A DNA stretch of 36,395 bases from an uncultured Clostridia bacterium. GTDB taxonomy: Bacteria; Bacillota; Clostridia; TANB77; CAG-508. A program made the position numbers and the translations under genes. The notes beneath the pieces are model-generated. The model made no database searches, had not been told where the DNA came from, and saw only the letters and a list, made by a program, of their open reading frames with translations. Shown here piece after piece: positions 1 through 7,106 of this stretch; position 1 is the stretch's first letter, and the number at the start of each line of letters is the position of its first letter. The DNA is taken from assembly GCA_934169535.1 (NCBI GenBank), contig CAKPOC010000001.1, positions 1-36,395 on the forward strand, given 5' to 3'.

Positions 1-73
1 CCTTAGCTCAGTTGGTCAGAGCAACCGGCTCATAACCGGTGGGTCCAAGGTTCGAATCCTTGAGGGAGCACCA
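1..73 (+). tRNA. tRNA with CAU anticodon (elongator Met), 5' end cut by the window
   Basis: The D arm, an ACCGG/CCGGT anticodon stem, the anticodon CAT at 31-33, the T arm and an encoded CCA at 71-73 are visible. The 3' acceptor strand AGGGAGC implies a 5' strand GCTCCCT, of which only the last three bases fall in the window. The anticodon stem lacks the GGG/CCC pairs of initiator tRNA, so elongator Met is the best call. A lysidine-modified Ile tRNA also carries CAU and cannot be ruled out. Confidence 0.9.
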
Positions 74-93
74 TTTTTATAATTTAATATTAT

Positions 94-179
94 GGGCAGA
101 TGGTCGAGTGGTTAATGGCACCAGACTGTAAATCTGGCCGCGAGAGCGTACGATGGTTCGAATCCATCTCTGCCCACCA
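94..179 (+). tRNA. tRNA-Tyr (GTA)
   Basis: This is an 86-base class II tRNA with acceptor arms GGGCAGA/TCTGCCC, anticodon GTA at 128-130, a long variable arm typical of bacterial tRNA-Tyr, a GGTTCGAATCC T arm and an encoded CCA at 177-179. It lies 20 bases after the CAU tRNA, so the two are probably co-transcribed. Confidence 0.96.
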
Positions 180-183
180 AAGT

Positions 184-212
184 AAGCAATATTGAAAAAT
201 ATTGCTTTTTTT
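184..212 (+). terminator. Rho-independent terminator of the tRNA cluster
   Basis: Arms AAGCAATATT (184-193) and AATATTGCTT (198-207) pair perfectly around a GAAA loop and run into T's on the plus strand. It ends the tRNA transcript just before the convergent mazF stop codon. The minus strand has no T tail, so it acts in one direction. Confidence 0.85.
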
Positions 213-215
213 GTT

Positions 216-545
216 TTATATTTTATCTATTTCAGCAAACACAACATTTATAACGTTTTGCAATATATCATCTGGCAGTTGCTCTATTTTTTTAAATGTC
301 CTACTATTTAAGTCCAAAGCTTTTATATGTTCACACAAGATAACCCCTGTTGTCTTTGTCCTTTCATCTAGTGGAATGTGTAAAGGAAAATAATTGTTTG
401 TGTTTGTTATTGGGCACACTATCGACAATGCTGTTTTTTCATTAAATACATCATTGCTTATTACTACTGCAGGTCTATATCCTGCTTGCTCATGCCCAGC
501 TTGAGGATCAAAATTTATTTTTATTATAGTTCCTTGTTTTACCAT
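216..545 (-). CDS. mazF: MazF/PemK-family mRNA interferase toxin
   Basis: 109 residues. MazF toxins are sequence-specific endoribonucleases that cut cellular mRNA and are held inactive by their antitoxin. Family hallmarks are visible: an N-terminal strand leading to FDPQAGHEQAGYRPAVVIS, then PITN, FPLHI, a TxGVILCEHIKALDL segment and a C-terminal LPDDIL helix. The longer upstream frame is not used: the ATG at 545 follows a GGAAAGG site at good spacing. It overlaps the end of mazE by 7 bases, so the pair is translationally coupled, antitoxin first. Family identity is firm; the cleavage sequence cannot be read from the sequence. Confidence 0.93.
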   Translation of the reverse strand: MVKQGTIIKINFDPQAGHEQAGYRPAVVISNDVFNEKTALSIVCPITNTNNYFPLHIPLDERTKTTGVILCEHIKALDLNSRTFKKIEQLPDDILQNVINVVFAEIDKI

Positions 546-784
546 ATTTCCTTTCCTTTCTTCTCTCCCCAATCAATTTCAATTGGTTCATATTTTCCTT
601 TGAAGTCCTTGAACAAATCTTTAATATTTTTTCTCTTAATTTCTTCATCTTTTTCTATTATAATTTTATTGTCTTCTACTAAAATTTTTATTGGTTCATT
701 TTCTGACCATTTTACTGCATTTAACAAAGCCTTTGGTATTCTTATTCCATGGCTATTCCCCCATTTTTGAATTACTGTGGTCAT
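539..784 (-). CDS. mazE: MazE-like antitoxin (AbrB/SpoVT fold)
   Basis: 81 residues. The N-terminal MTTVIQKWGNSHGIRIPKALL is the classic MazE swapped-hairpin DNA-binding domain; the acidic and basic C-terminal half ending in EIDWGEKKGKEIW would wrap the toxin. An upstream in-frame ATG at 793 directly abuts the AAAGGAG site, leaving no spacing, whereas the ATG at 784 lies 7 bases after it, so 784 is the start. It is expected to neutralise MazF and to repress its own promoter, where a palindrome covers the -10 element (803-823). Confidence 0.92.
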   Translation of the reverse strand: MTTVIQKWGNSHGIRIPKALLNAVKWSENEPIKILVEDNKIIIEKDEEIKRKNIKDLFKDFKGKYEPIEIDWGEKKGKEIW

Positions 785-802
785 ATTGTTCATCTCCTTT
801 CT

Positions 803-823
803 CGTATATACTTAGTATATACG
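803..823. promoter_or_regulatory. Perfect palindromic operator of mazEF
   Basis: Arms CGTATATACT and AGTATATACG are exact reverse complements around one central base. The palindrome contains the whole promoter -10 hexamer and ends three bases before the mazE ribosome binding site. Autorepression by MazE or the MazEF complex is known for the family; binding here is inferred. Confidence 0.75.
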
Positions 824-842
824 TTTTTGTATATTTTGTCAA
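814..842 (-). promoter_or_regulatory. Sigma-A promoter of mazEF
   Basis: TTGACA (842-837) and TATACT (819-814) are separated by exactly 17 bases on the minus strand. The -10 is inside the palindrome at 803-823. Confidence 0.85.
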
Positions 843-882
843 TCTTATTATATTATTTTTTCACATTAATGTTAAAATATTC

Positions 883-918
883 AAAAAAAGCGATTACTAA
901 AAAAATTAGTAATCGCTT
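883..918 (-). terminator. Terminator of the 931-1446 gene
   Basis: A 13-base-pair perfect stem, AAGCGATTACTAA (888-900) with its complement at 906-918, and a 5-base loop. On the minus strand it is followed by a run of seven T's. It insulates the unknown gene from the mazEF promoter. Confidence 0.9.
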
Positions 919-930
919 GGCAGTATTGGC

Positions 931-1446
931 TTATTTAGTCCAATACCTTAGAGGATTTTTCCATCCCGGATAATTCATTTTCATAAAGGTTTCAATTTCT
1001 TCTTGGGCCATTTCTTCTTGTCTTACTTTTTTATCACAATAGATTATTGGGTTTTTAATTCTATATATAGCTTTATCTTTAATTCTGTCTTTTACAATTA
1101 AATACTTTTCTAATGGTTTTTTAAAGTTCCAGTCTTCTTTAATTTTCTCCGCTTTAACTACATATCTTGTATATAGTTTAATTACAGGTTTCAAAACTTC
1201 TCCATATCCAATAAATACCCCTCTTAATCTACCTTTTTTGTCTAAAATCAAAAATTCATTGTTGGACATTTGAAAATGCCAGCCCTCTGGTGCCAAAAGA
1301 TAATTTTCTAGTTTTCCTTCTGCATTAATTTTCTTTTGAAATTTAAAACCTAACTTTTCTAGTTCGCAAACTCGTAAGTTTTCCTCATTGCTTTTTAAGT
1401 TTGAAATTTTTAGATCGATCCGGTTATTTGAGTAATTTTTTTCCAT
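931..1446 (-). CDS. Hypothetical protein, 171 residues
   Basis: I do not recognise a named family. The ATG at 1446 follows TGGAGGAAG with 8-base spacing, which decides the start over two upstream Met codons. Residues about 45-80 read as a short beta-rich unit, with LAPEGWHFQMSNNEFLILD followed by KKGRLRGVFIGYG. This resembles the 'PEGW ... DxKGRxR' pattern of small accessory or phage-borne proteins, but that is a weak analogy. The rest is Lys/Glu/Ile-rich and probably soluble; the C-terminus is WKNPLRYWTK. It is monocistronic, with its own promoter (1495-1524) and terminator, next to a toxin-antitoxin module, so it may be accessory. Confidence 0.75.
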   Translation of the reverse strand: MEKNYSNNRIDLKISNLKSNEENLRVCELEKLGFKFQKKINAEGKLENYLLAPEGWHFQMSNNEFLILDKKGRLRGVFIGYGEVLKPVIKLYTRYVVKAEKIKEDWNFKKPLEKYLIVKDRIKDKAIYRIKNPIIYCDKKVRQEEMAQEEIETFMKMNYPGWKNPLRYWTK

Positions 1447-1494
1447 GTTATCTTCCTCCATAAAACGTAAGTTCAAATGAACTATACAATTTAT

Positions 1495-1524
1495 ATTATA
1501 CCACAAAATATTTATTTATGTCAA
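1495..1524 (-). promoter_or_regulatory. Sigma-A promoter of the 931-1446 gene
   Basis: TTGACA (1524-1519) and TATAAT (1500-1495) are both consensus, with an 18-base spacer. A small inverted repeat, AGTTCA-AA-TGAACT (1470-1483), sits just after the expected transcription start and could be a repressor site. Confidence 0.75.
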
Positions 1525-1609
1525 TTTTTACCTGTATTAATAATGTAAATTGGGTTTAAAATGCGCAAAAAGGAAGTCCTTTGCTATACTAATAGAAAGG
1601 GCTTTCATT

Positions 1610-2311
1610 TTATTCACCATATATTTCTATGTTATCCGCTTCTTTCTGCGTTATATAATTATTTTCTACCATAGTTCCAATAACTTTCTTTTGTCTACTT
1701 TGAGTTAAGTTTAAATTTTCCTTTGGGTTATATAAACTTGGTGCATTTGGTACCCCTGCAAGCATAGTTGCTTCTGAAATGTTCATGTCTTTAGGCTCTT
1801 TTTGTAAATAGCCTTCACATGCCTCTTTTATTCCATAATAACCATTTCCAAAGTATATTGTATTAATATAAATTTCTAAAATTTCATCTTTAGAATATCT
1901 TTTTTCAAGTTCATAACTCATTATTATTTCTGCTGATTTTCTTGCTACTACATTATCTTCTTCCATAAAATATAAATTTTTTGCTGTCTGCTGGGTTATG
2001 CTACTTCCACCCTCTTTAAATTCCTTTTGGCTTATATTACTTACGGTTGCTCTTATTAATGCTATAAAGTCTACTGCTCCATGTTTATAAAATCTGTGGT
2101 CTTCTACCGACACAACAGCATTTTTATAAAATTCTGGAACTTCACTTAAAGATGTAAAGTCTTCGTCATTTCTTATTTTTTTAATTTTTTCATCTATTCC
2201 TATTTGTCTTATTTTTTCATTATATAAACTTTGTCCTATAAAAAATAGGTAAGCTAATATTATGGCAATTATTATAAATACAAATAGGAAAATTCTTCGT
2301 AAAAATTTCAT
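1610..2311 (-). CDS. Monofunctional peptidoglycan glycosyltransferase (GT51), membrane-anchored
   Basis: 233 residues. It polymerises lipid II into glycan strands on the outer face of the membrane. One N-terminal membrane helix (about 5-26) precedes a complete GT51 domain: VEDHRFYKHG around the catalytic Glu70, EGGSSITQQ (100-108), the RKSAEIIMSYELEKRYSKDE stretch, EIYINTIYFGNGYYGI and the EATMLAGVPNAPSLYNP end motif. The protein stops where a class A PBP would continue into a transpeptidase domain, so it resembles MtgA/Mgt rather than a truncated PBP1. The start is supported by an AAAGGA site. It belongs with MreB (5413-6432) in cell-wall growth. Confidence 0.9.
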   Translation of the reverse strand: MKFLRRIFLFVFIIIAIILAYLFFIGQSLYNEKIRQIGIDEKIKKIRNDEDFTSLSEVPEFYKNAVVSVEDHRFYKHGAVDFIALIRATVSNISQKEFKEGGSSITQQTAKNLYFMEEDNVVARKSAEIIMSYELEKRYSKDEILEIYINTIYFGNGYYGIKEACEGYLQKEPKDMNISEATMLAGVPNAPSLYNPKENLNLTQSRQKKVIGTMVENNYITQKEADNIEIYGE

Positions 2312-2396
2312 ATAATTTTTCCTTTCATTTTGTACAGTATTTTAATTTATCTTCTTTTATCTCTTTTGCAAAATGCCTATTTTTTCTATTATAAAT

Positions 2397-2434
2397 ATAA
2401 ATAAGCAGAAAGATAAAACTTACTGCTTATTTAT
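2397..2434 (-). terminator. Probable terminator after the 320-residue gene
   Basis: A 12-base-pair stem of ATAAATAAGCAG with its complement CTGCTTATTTAT, starting one base after the stop codon. The tail is AT-rich rather than a clean T run, so termination may be partial. Confidence 0.55.
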
Positions 2435-2435
2435 G

Positions 2436-3398
2436 TTATCTATTTTGTTCATCTGCACTTGGTAAAGCTGGAACTTCAAGAACAATTTTAATTTTCATAA
2501 TATATTTTATTGTTCTTACAAATTTGCTAGCTTTAAATCTTTGCCATAGAGAAGGTTTTACTTCTACTCTTGTTTCTTCATAGTAAGCTACATCTTCTTG
2601 GTTCTCTTGAATTGTTTCTTTTTCTGCTTTTTCTTCTACTGGTTGCTCTTTAGCTAACTTTGCTTTTTCCTTTTTAGCTTTTTTCGATTTTTTTGCTTTA
2701 GCTTTTGGCTCTTCTGCAACTTCTTCGATTTGTTCAACATTTTCTGGTACATCTTCTATTGCTTCAAAGTTCTCTTCTGGAGCTGGTATTAGTTTTAACG
2801 CATCTGCCACTTCTATTCCTATATAGCTAAGAGCTTTTGATCTATCTTCAATTCTTTCCATATCAATTTCAATGTGTAGATTTGATTCTAGGTTAGAAAT
2901 TCTTGCTTTTATTAGTTTTACTGCATCTTGATAATTTTGAGATCTTTTAGATTTTGCTCTTCCTATCACTCCTAAAGTTTCTTTTATATCGTCTGAAAAT
3001 TCTTCTGGCAAGTTTTTAACTATATCCTTCCAATTTTCAGTTTTATTTAATGCCGCTTCTAATGCTTCACTTAATTCCGCTGCAAGTGAAATATTAGTTT
3101 CTCTTTGTCTAATTAATTCTTCTATTTGCTTTGTGTTTTCTTCAAATTCACTTGTTGCAAACTCTATTAGTCCATAAGCTGCTTTATATACACTACTAGG
3201 GAAGTTTTTCTTTTTTGGATATTCAATTAAATATGTCTTTATAGATTCTACCAAGTCTTTAAAGTATGCATCATCTTCTAACTGTATTATTTGCTTTTTA
3301 CTGTTAGGATCTATCATTTTTTGTACTTTTGCAATATTTGATAAAATCTTCTCTTCGGTTATAACCATTCTTACATTTACTATGCCAAACTTAGACAT
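2436..3398 (-). CDS. Hypothetical charged, helical protein, 320 residues
   Basis: No family recognised. Residues 1-210 are predicted mostly alpha-helical, with heptad-like Leu/Ile spacing (coiled-coil tendency). Residues about 211-275 are a low-complexity Glu/Lys/Ala linker containing repeated KAKKSKKAKKEKAK-type clusters. A basic amphipathic C-terminal segment follows (LWQRFKASKFVRTIKYIMKIK, then VLEVPALPSADEQNR). No signal peptide or clear membrane helix is visible. A GAGGAGG site sets the start. It lies between the acyl-CoA ligase and the glycosyltransferase on the same strand but has its own promoter and terminator. A scaffold or envelope-associated role is only a guess. Confidence 0.8.
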   Translation of the reverse strand: MSKFGIVNVRMVITEEKILSNIAKVQKMIDPNSKKQIIQLEDDAYFKDLVESIKTYLIEYPKKKNFPSSVYKAAYGLIEFATSEFEENTKQIEELIRQRETNISLAAELSEALEAALNKTENWKDIVKNLPEEFSDDIKETLGVIGRAKSKRSQNYQDAVKLIKARISNLESNLHIEIDMERIEDRSKALSYIGIEVADALKLIPAPEENFEAIEDVPENVEQIEEVAEEPKAKAKKSKKAKKEKAKLAKEQPVEEKAEKETIQENQEDVAYYEETRVEVKPSLWQRFKASKFVRTIKYIMKIKIVLEVPALPSADEQNR

Positions 3399-3440
3399 TG
3401 TAAAATCCTCCTCTTCATCTGTATCACTAAAATTTATTTT

Positions 3441-3469
3441 ATTATATATTATTCTACAAAAAATTACAA
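3441..3469 (-). promoter_or_regulatory. Candidate sigma-A promoter of the 320-residue gene
   Basis: TTGTAA (3469-3464), a 17-base spacer and TATAAT (3446-3441), about 40 bases before the start codon. The region is AT-rich, so chance matches are possible. Confidence 0.5.
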
Positions 3470-3531
3470 TACTTACGGAGGCTTTTATTTTTTCTTTTTA
3501 ATTGCTTTTTTGTTACAGTTTTGTTACATGA

Positions 3532-5397
3532 TTATTTGTTATTTTTATTTATTTCTGCAAATCTTTTAATCTTCATAGTTGTAGTTTTCTCAAATTCATC
3601 TTTTTTTATTTCAATTTTCTTTACTGCTTTATATGATGTAAGTTTTTTATTTACCTCTTTTACCTTATTCCAAATTATTTTTCTAATTTCTTCCTCTGGT
3701 AAATCCTTTCCATGAAGTTCTTCTATTTTTGTATAGTTTGGAATAATTTTTGCTGTTATTACTAACTCTTTTCCTGTTTTGTCTTTTTCAGATTTTTTCC
3801 CATATACCATACATTCTGAAATTTCTGGAATATTTCCTAGTAATAATTCTATTTCTTCTGGGTAAATATTTTTTCCATTTTGTGTAACAATTACATTTTT
3901 GCTTCTTCCTGTAATATATATATATCCATCTTTGTCTATTTTTCCAATGTCACCTGAATGGAAGTATCCATCTGCCAATACTTTTTCTGTTGCAAGCTCG
4001 TCCTCATAATATCCAAGCATTACAGTAGGTCCTTTTATTAAAAGTTCACCCTCTCCATTTTCGTTTGGATTTTCTACTTTTATTTCTGTATTTATTACAG
4101 CTTTACCTGTTGAAGCATATGGTGATTGAACATAATCAGGTGTAAGAGCTGCTATTGGTGCTGTTTCTGTAAGTCCATATCCTTGTAAAAATTTTATTCC
4201 TATATCATCTACCCACTTTCCAATTTTTCCATCTATTGGTGCTGCAGCAGATACTATTATCCTTAAGTTGCCTCCTAAGTTATCAAGTATTTCTTTAAAT
4301 ACTTTCTTTTTTATATCTATATTTACTACTTTTAATACATTTGTTATATGTATCATTGAATTTACTAAGCCTTCTTTTTTGCTCTTTCTTATAGTTTCAT
4401 TTATTTTTTTATATAAGTTTTCTATAAGTAAAGGAACTGCAAGTAATGCTGTTGGTTTTGACTCTTGCATATTTGGAACTATGTATTTTAGCCCTTCACA
4501 TACTGCAACAGATGCTCCATTTGCGAATGGTAGCAAAAATCCTATTGTAGATTCATATGTATGGTGTAATGGTAACACAGAAAATAATCTATCATTTTCT
4601 TTAAGTTTAACATACGCATTTGCTGCATTTATATTCCATGCTAGGTTTCTGTTGCATATCATTACTCCCTTTGATGCAGAAGTTGTACCAGATGTAAATA
4701 TTAATACTTTGAATTCGTCTGGATCAATTTTTGTATTTACATATGTTAGATCTCCATTTTCAAGCATCTCTCTTCCTTCTTTAATTAAGTAGTTAATTCC
4801 TACATGCTTGTTTTCTATAAAGTCATCACAATCCATTTGTATAAAATATTTTACTGCTGGAACATTTCCTTCAATTTTCTTTATTATGTCTTTTTTCTTT
4901 TCAGAATATATTACTGCTGTTGCTTTAGATCTTTTTATTAAATTTTCTAATTCGTTGTAAGGAAGTTCTTTATCTACTGGTACTGCAATTCCTGCACCAC
5001 ATAGCATTGTCATATATGATAAATACCAGCCATAAGTTGTTTCACTTATAATTACTACTCTTGCATTATCAGGTAGCATTTTTATAAGTTTTGTTCCTAA
5101 CGCTTTTACATCATCTCCAAATTCTTTGTATGTAATTTCTTTGTATGGTTCTTTATGATTTGGTTTTTGCAAAATCAGTGTATTTTGAGAATATTTTTCT
5201 GTTACTTCTTCAAAGATTTCCTTTATTGTATTATATTCGTGAATTTTATAAGGCTTATTTTTTTCTTTTTTCTTTTCTTCCGCTTCTTTTACTTCTTCAT
5301 AATTTAATTTAACATTTTCTACATCAGGAATATTCTCCATTTTAATTTTTTTAAATTTAAAATTTGGCATTTTAAAATCTGTTATATTTCTCATCAT
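3532..5397 (-). CDS. AMP-forming long-chain acyl-CoA ligase (FadD/AAS type)
   Basis: 621 residues. It activates fatty acids through an acyl-adenylate to acyl-CoA or a related thioester. The adenylation core is complete: LIFTSGTTSASKG (phosphate loop, 233-244), LPLHHTYE, GYGLTETAPI, then YHSGDIG-like YFHSGDIGKIDKDGYIYITGRSKNVIV and the C-terminal TMKIKR lysine region. Residues 1-55 are an extra, charged N-terminal stretch with coiled-coil character before the usual start of the family. Two adjacent ATGs exist (5397 and 5394); the second has better spacing from AAGGAG. It begins 15 bases after mreB, so the two are likely one transcript. The substrate cannot be read from the sequence. Confidence 0.9.
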   Translation of the reverse strand: MMRNITDFKMPNFKFKKIKMENIPDVENVKLNYEEVKEAEEKKKEKNKPYKIHEYNTIKEIFEEVTEKYSQNTLILQKPNHKEPYKEITYKEFGDDVKALGTKLIKMLPDNARVVIISETTYGWYLSYMTMLCGAGIAVPVDKELPYNELENLIKRSKATAVIYSEKKKDIIKKIEGNVPAVKYFIQMDCDDFIENKHVGINYLIKEGREMLENGDLTYVNTKIDPDEFKVLIFTSGTTSASKGVMICNRNLAWNINAANAYVKLKENDRLFSVLPLHHTYESTIGFLLPFANGASVAVCEGLKYIVPNMQESKPTALLAVPLLIENLYKKINETIRKSKKEGLVNSMIHITNVLKVVNIDIKKKVFKEILDNLGGNLRIIVSAAAPIDGKIGKWVDDIGIKFLQGYGLTETAPIAALTPDYVQSPYASTGKAVINTEIKVENPNENGEGELLIKGPTVMLGYYEDELATEKVLADGYFHSGDIGKIDKDGYIYITGRSKNVIVTQNGKNIYPEEIELLLGNIPEISECMVYGKKSEKDKTGKELVITAKIIPNYTKIEELHGKDLPEEEIRKIIWNKVKEVNKKLTSYKAVKKIEIKKDEFEKTTTMKIKRFAEINKNNK

Positions 5398-5412
5398 TCT
5401 CTCCTTCTACTT

Positions 5413-6432
5413 TTACATTACAAATATTTTTTTACTTTTTCCTATTTTAGTATTTTCTAAATTTTCTAAAGCTTTTCCTGTTCCTATTGCGACACATGAA
5501 ACTGGGTCATTGGCTATAGTTACATTTATTCCTGTACTTTCTTGTATTAGTTTATCTAATCCATCAATTAAGCTTCCTCCTCCAGTCATATATATGCCTT
5601 TTTCCCTTATATCTGCCGATAGCTCTGGTGGTGTTTTTTCTAAAACTAAATGCACTGCTTCTATGATTTCCTGTGCAGGTTCTGACAAAGCTTCAATCAT
5701 CTCACTTGAATGAATGTTTACTGTTTTTGGAAGACCTGTATATAAATCTCTTCCTTTTATGTCCATGTCTAAGTCTTGTATTTTAGGATATACACAGCCT
5801 ATATTTATCTTTATGTCTTCTGCAGTTCTATCACCTATTACTATATTGTGCTTTTTTCTAATATATTTTACTATTGATTCGTCAAATTTATCTCCTGCAA
5901 CTTTTATTGAAGTGCTAACAACAGTACCTCCTAAAGAAATCACTGCAATGTCGGTTGTTCCTCCTCCAATATCCACTACCATATTACCTGAAGGTTTTGA
6001 AACATCAAGTCCTGCACCAATTGCTGCAGCTAGTGGCTCTTCGATAAGGTTTACTTTCCTTGCACCTGCTCCAACAGCTGCATCTATTACAGCTCTTTTT
6101 TCTACCTCGGTTACTCTTGATGGAATACATATCATTATTTTGGGTGCAAATATGTATTTACCACACACTTTTCCTATAAAATACTTTAACATTTTTTCTG
6201 TAACAGTATAGTCCGAAATAACGCCTTCCCTTAATGGCCTTGTTGCTATTATATTTCCTGGTGTTCTTCCCAACATCCTTCTTGCTTCTTTTCCTACTGC
6301 AAGAACATTTTTGGTATTTTTATCTATTGCTACTACAGAAGGCTCCCTTAAAACAATGCCTTTTCCTCTTACATATGCGATTACTGTAGCAGTTCCTAAA
6401 TCTATTGCTATATCTTGTCCAAATTCTAACAT
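5413..6432 (-). CDS. mreB: Actin-like rod-shape protein MreB/Mbl
   Basis: 339 residues, the normal MreB length. MreB filaments under the membrane direct lateral wall synthesis. The actin-fold nucleotide motifs are clear: DIAIDLGTATVIAYVRGKGI (phosphate 1), VVDIGGGTTDIAVISLGG (phosphate 2), LIEEPLAAAIGAGLDV and the adenosine motif YMTGGGSLIDGLD. A short hydrophobic N-terminus (MLEFG) could act in membrane association. No mreC or mreD neighbours are present, so this is a stand-alone MreB or Mbl paralogue, paired here with an acyl-CoA ligase. The start follows GAGAGG with 8-base spacing. Confidence 0.95.
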   Translation of the reverse strand: MLEFGQDIAIDLGTATVIAYVRGKGIVLREPSVVAIDKNTKNVLAVGKEARRMLGRTPGNIIATRPLREGVISDYTVTEKMLKYFIGKVCGKYIFAPKIMICIPSRVTEVEKRAVIDAAVGAGARKVNLIEEPLAAAIGAGLDVSKPSGNMVVDIGGGTTDIAVISLGGTVVSTSIKVAGDKFDESIVKYIRKKHNIVIGDRTAEDIKINIGCVYPKIQDLDMDIKGRDLYTGLPKTVNIHSSEMIEALSEPAQEIIEAVHLVLEKTPPELSADIREKGIYMTGGGSLIDGLDKLIQESTGINVTIANDPVSCVAIGTGKALENLENTKIGKSKKIFVM

Positions 6433-6473
6433 TTATAAATCCTCTCGTTGTTTTGTATTGCGAAACTGTTGCA

Positions 6474-6502
6474 ATTATATTACATACAGAATAAAATTTC
6501 AA
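6474..6502 (-). promoter_or_regulatory. Sigma-A promoter of mreB and the acyl-CoA ligase
   Basis: TTGAAA (6502-6497), a 17-base spacer and TATAAT (6479-6474). An ATTGC/GCAAT inverted repeat follows immediately downstream of the -10. Confidence 0.65.
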
Positions 6503-6515
6503 GATAAAAACAAAT

Positions 6516-6569
6516 TAAAATGAAATAGTTAAACTTTTTTTGCTTTTTACGTTTTACTATTTCATTTTA
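6516..6569 (-). terminator. Terminator after the lexA pair of genes
   Basis: Nearly perfect long arms, TAAAATGAAATAGTTAAAC against GTTTTACTATTTCATTTTA, with one mismatch and a 16-base loop. It lies nine bases past the stop of the 6578-7078 gene. The tail is T-rich but interrupted. Confidence 0.65.
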
Positions 6570-6577
6570 TACTGCAT

Positions 6578-7078
6578 TTATAATAAACAATGAACCAATA
6601 CGAATACTGATATAAATGCTGCAAATTTGTTTTCTGTTGTTTCGTTTTTTAACATATCCAAATTTACTAGTTTTGTGTTTTCGTCTTCTTGATATTCATC
6701 ACTTATGGTAATATTTACTTTTTTTATATTTTCTGCGGTAAAAGATACTGAAAAATTCTTTTCCCCATTAGGCTCTAAGCCTTCTATTTTAGCATATTTT
6801 GTTAATATTGTGTTGTTTCTTTTTGATATAAATTCAAATTTTACATATTTTTGATTTATTTCTTCACTTGTAACATTTTTAATTGTGCCTTCCACTTTTC
6901 CATTTATTAATGTGGCTTTTGCATAATTTATATTTATTTGCATATTCTCTGGGCTATTTATGTTTTGCTCCATAGGTGAATAACTTGTTGTAATGCAAAA
7001 ATATATTAGTATATTCGAGATTATATAAAATGCAACTATCCACAATATATACTTGCCAAATTCTTTCATTTTGCTCAT
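6578..7078 (-). CDS. Membrane-anchored FxLYD-like extracytoplasmic protein
   Basis: 166 residues. A single membrane helix (about 10-32) anchors an outside domain of roughly 100 residues. The segment NGKVEGTIKNVTSEEINQKY leading to EGLEPNGEKNFSVSFTAE has the Ig-like pattern of FxLYD or DUF3426-type domains, which are often ligand- or polymer-binding modules on the cell surface. The last 15 residues (AAFISVFVLVHCLL) are hydrophobic and may form a second, short membrane segment. The ribosome binding site (AGGAAATAG) is modest. It follows lexA by 28 bases without a promoter I can see, so it may be co-transcribed with lexA and share SOS control. Function unknown. Confidence 0.75.
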   Translation of the reverse strand: MSKMKEFGKYILWIVAFYIISNILIYFCITTSYSPMEQNINSPENMQININYAKATLINGKVEGTIKNVTSEEINQKYVKFEFISKRNNTILTKYAKIEGLEPNGEKNFSVSFTAENIKKVNITISDEYQEDENTKLVNLDMLKNETTENKFAAFISVFVLVHCLL

Positions 7079-7106
7079 ATTTTACTATTTCCTATTCTAT
7101 ATAGTT

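Noticed and set aside
1560..1609. Terminator after the glycosyltransferase
   Set aside because: CCTTTCTAT/ATAG-C-AAAGG forms only a bulged stem with a broken T tract, too weak to call.
4268..4792. 174-codon plus-strand frame inside the acyl-CoA ligase
   Set aside because: Antisense shadow of a clearly coding gene; no ribosome site or promoter.
5714..6211. 165-codon plus-strand frame inside mreB
   Set aside because: Antisense shadow of mreB with no start signals.
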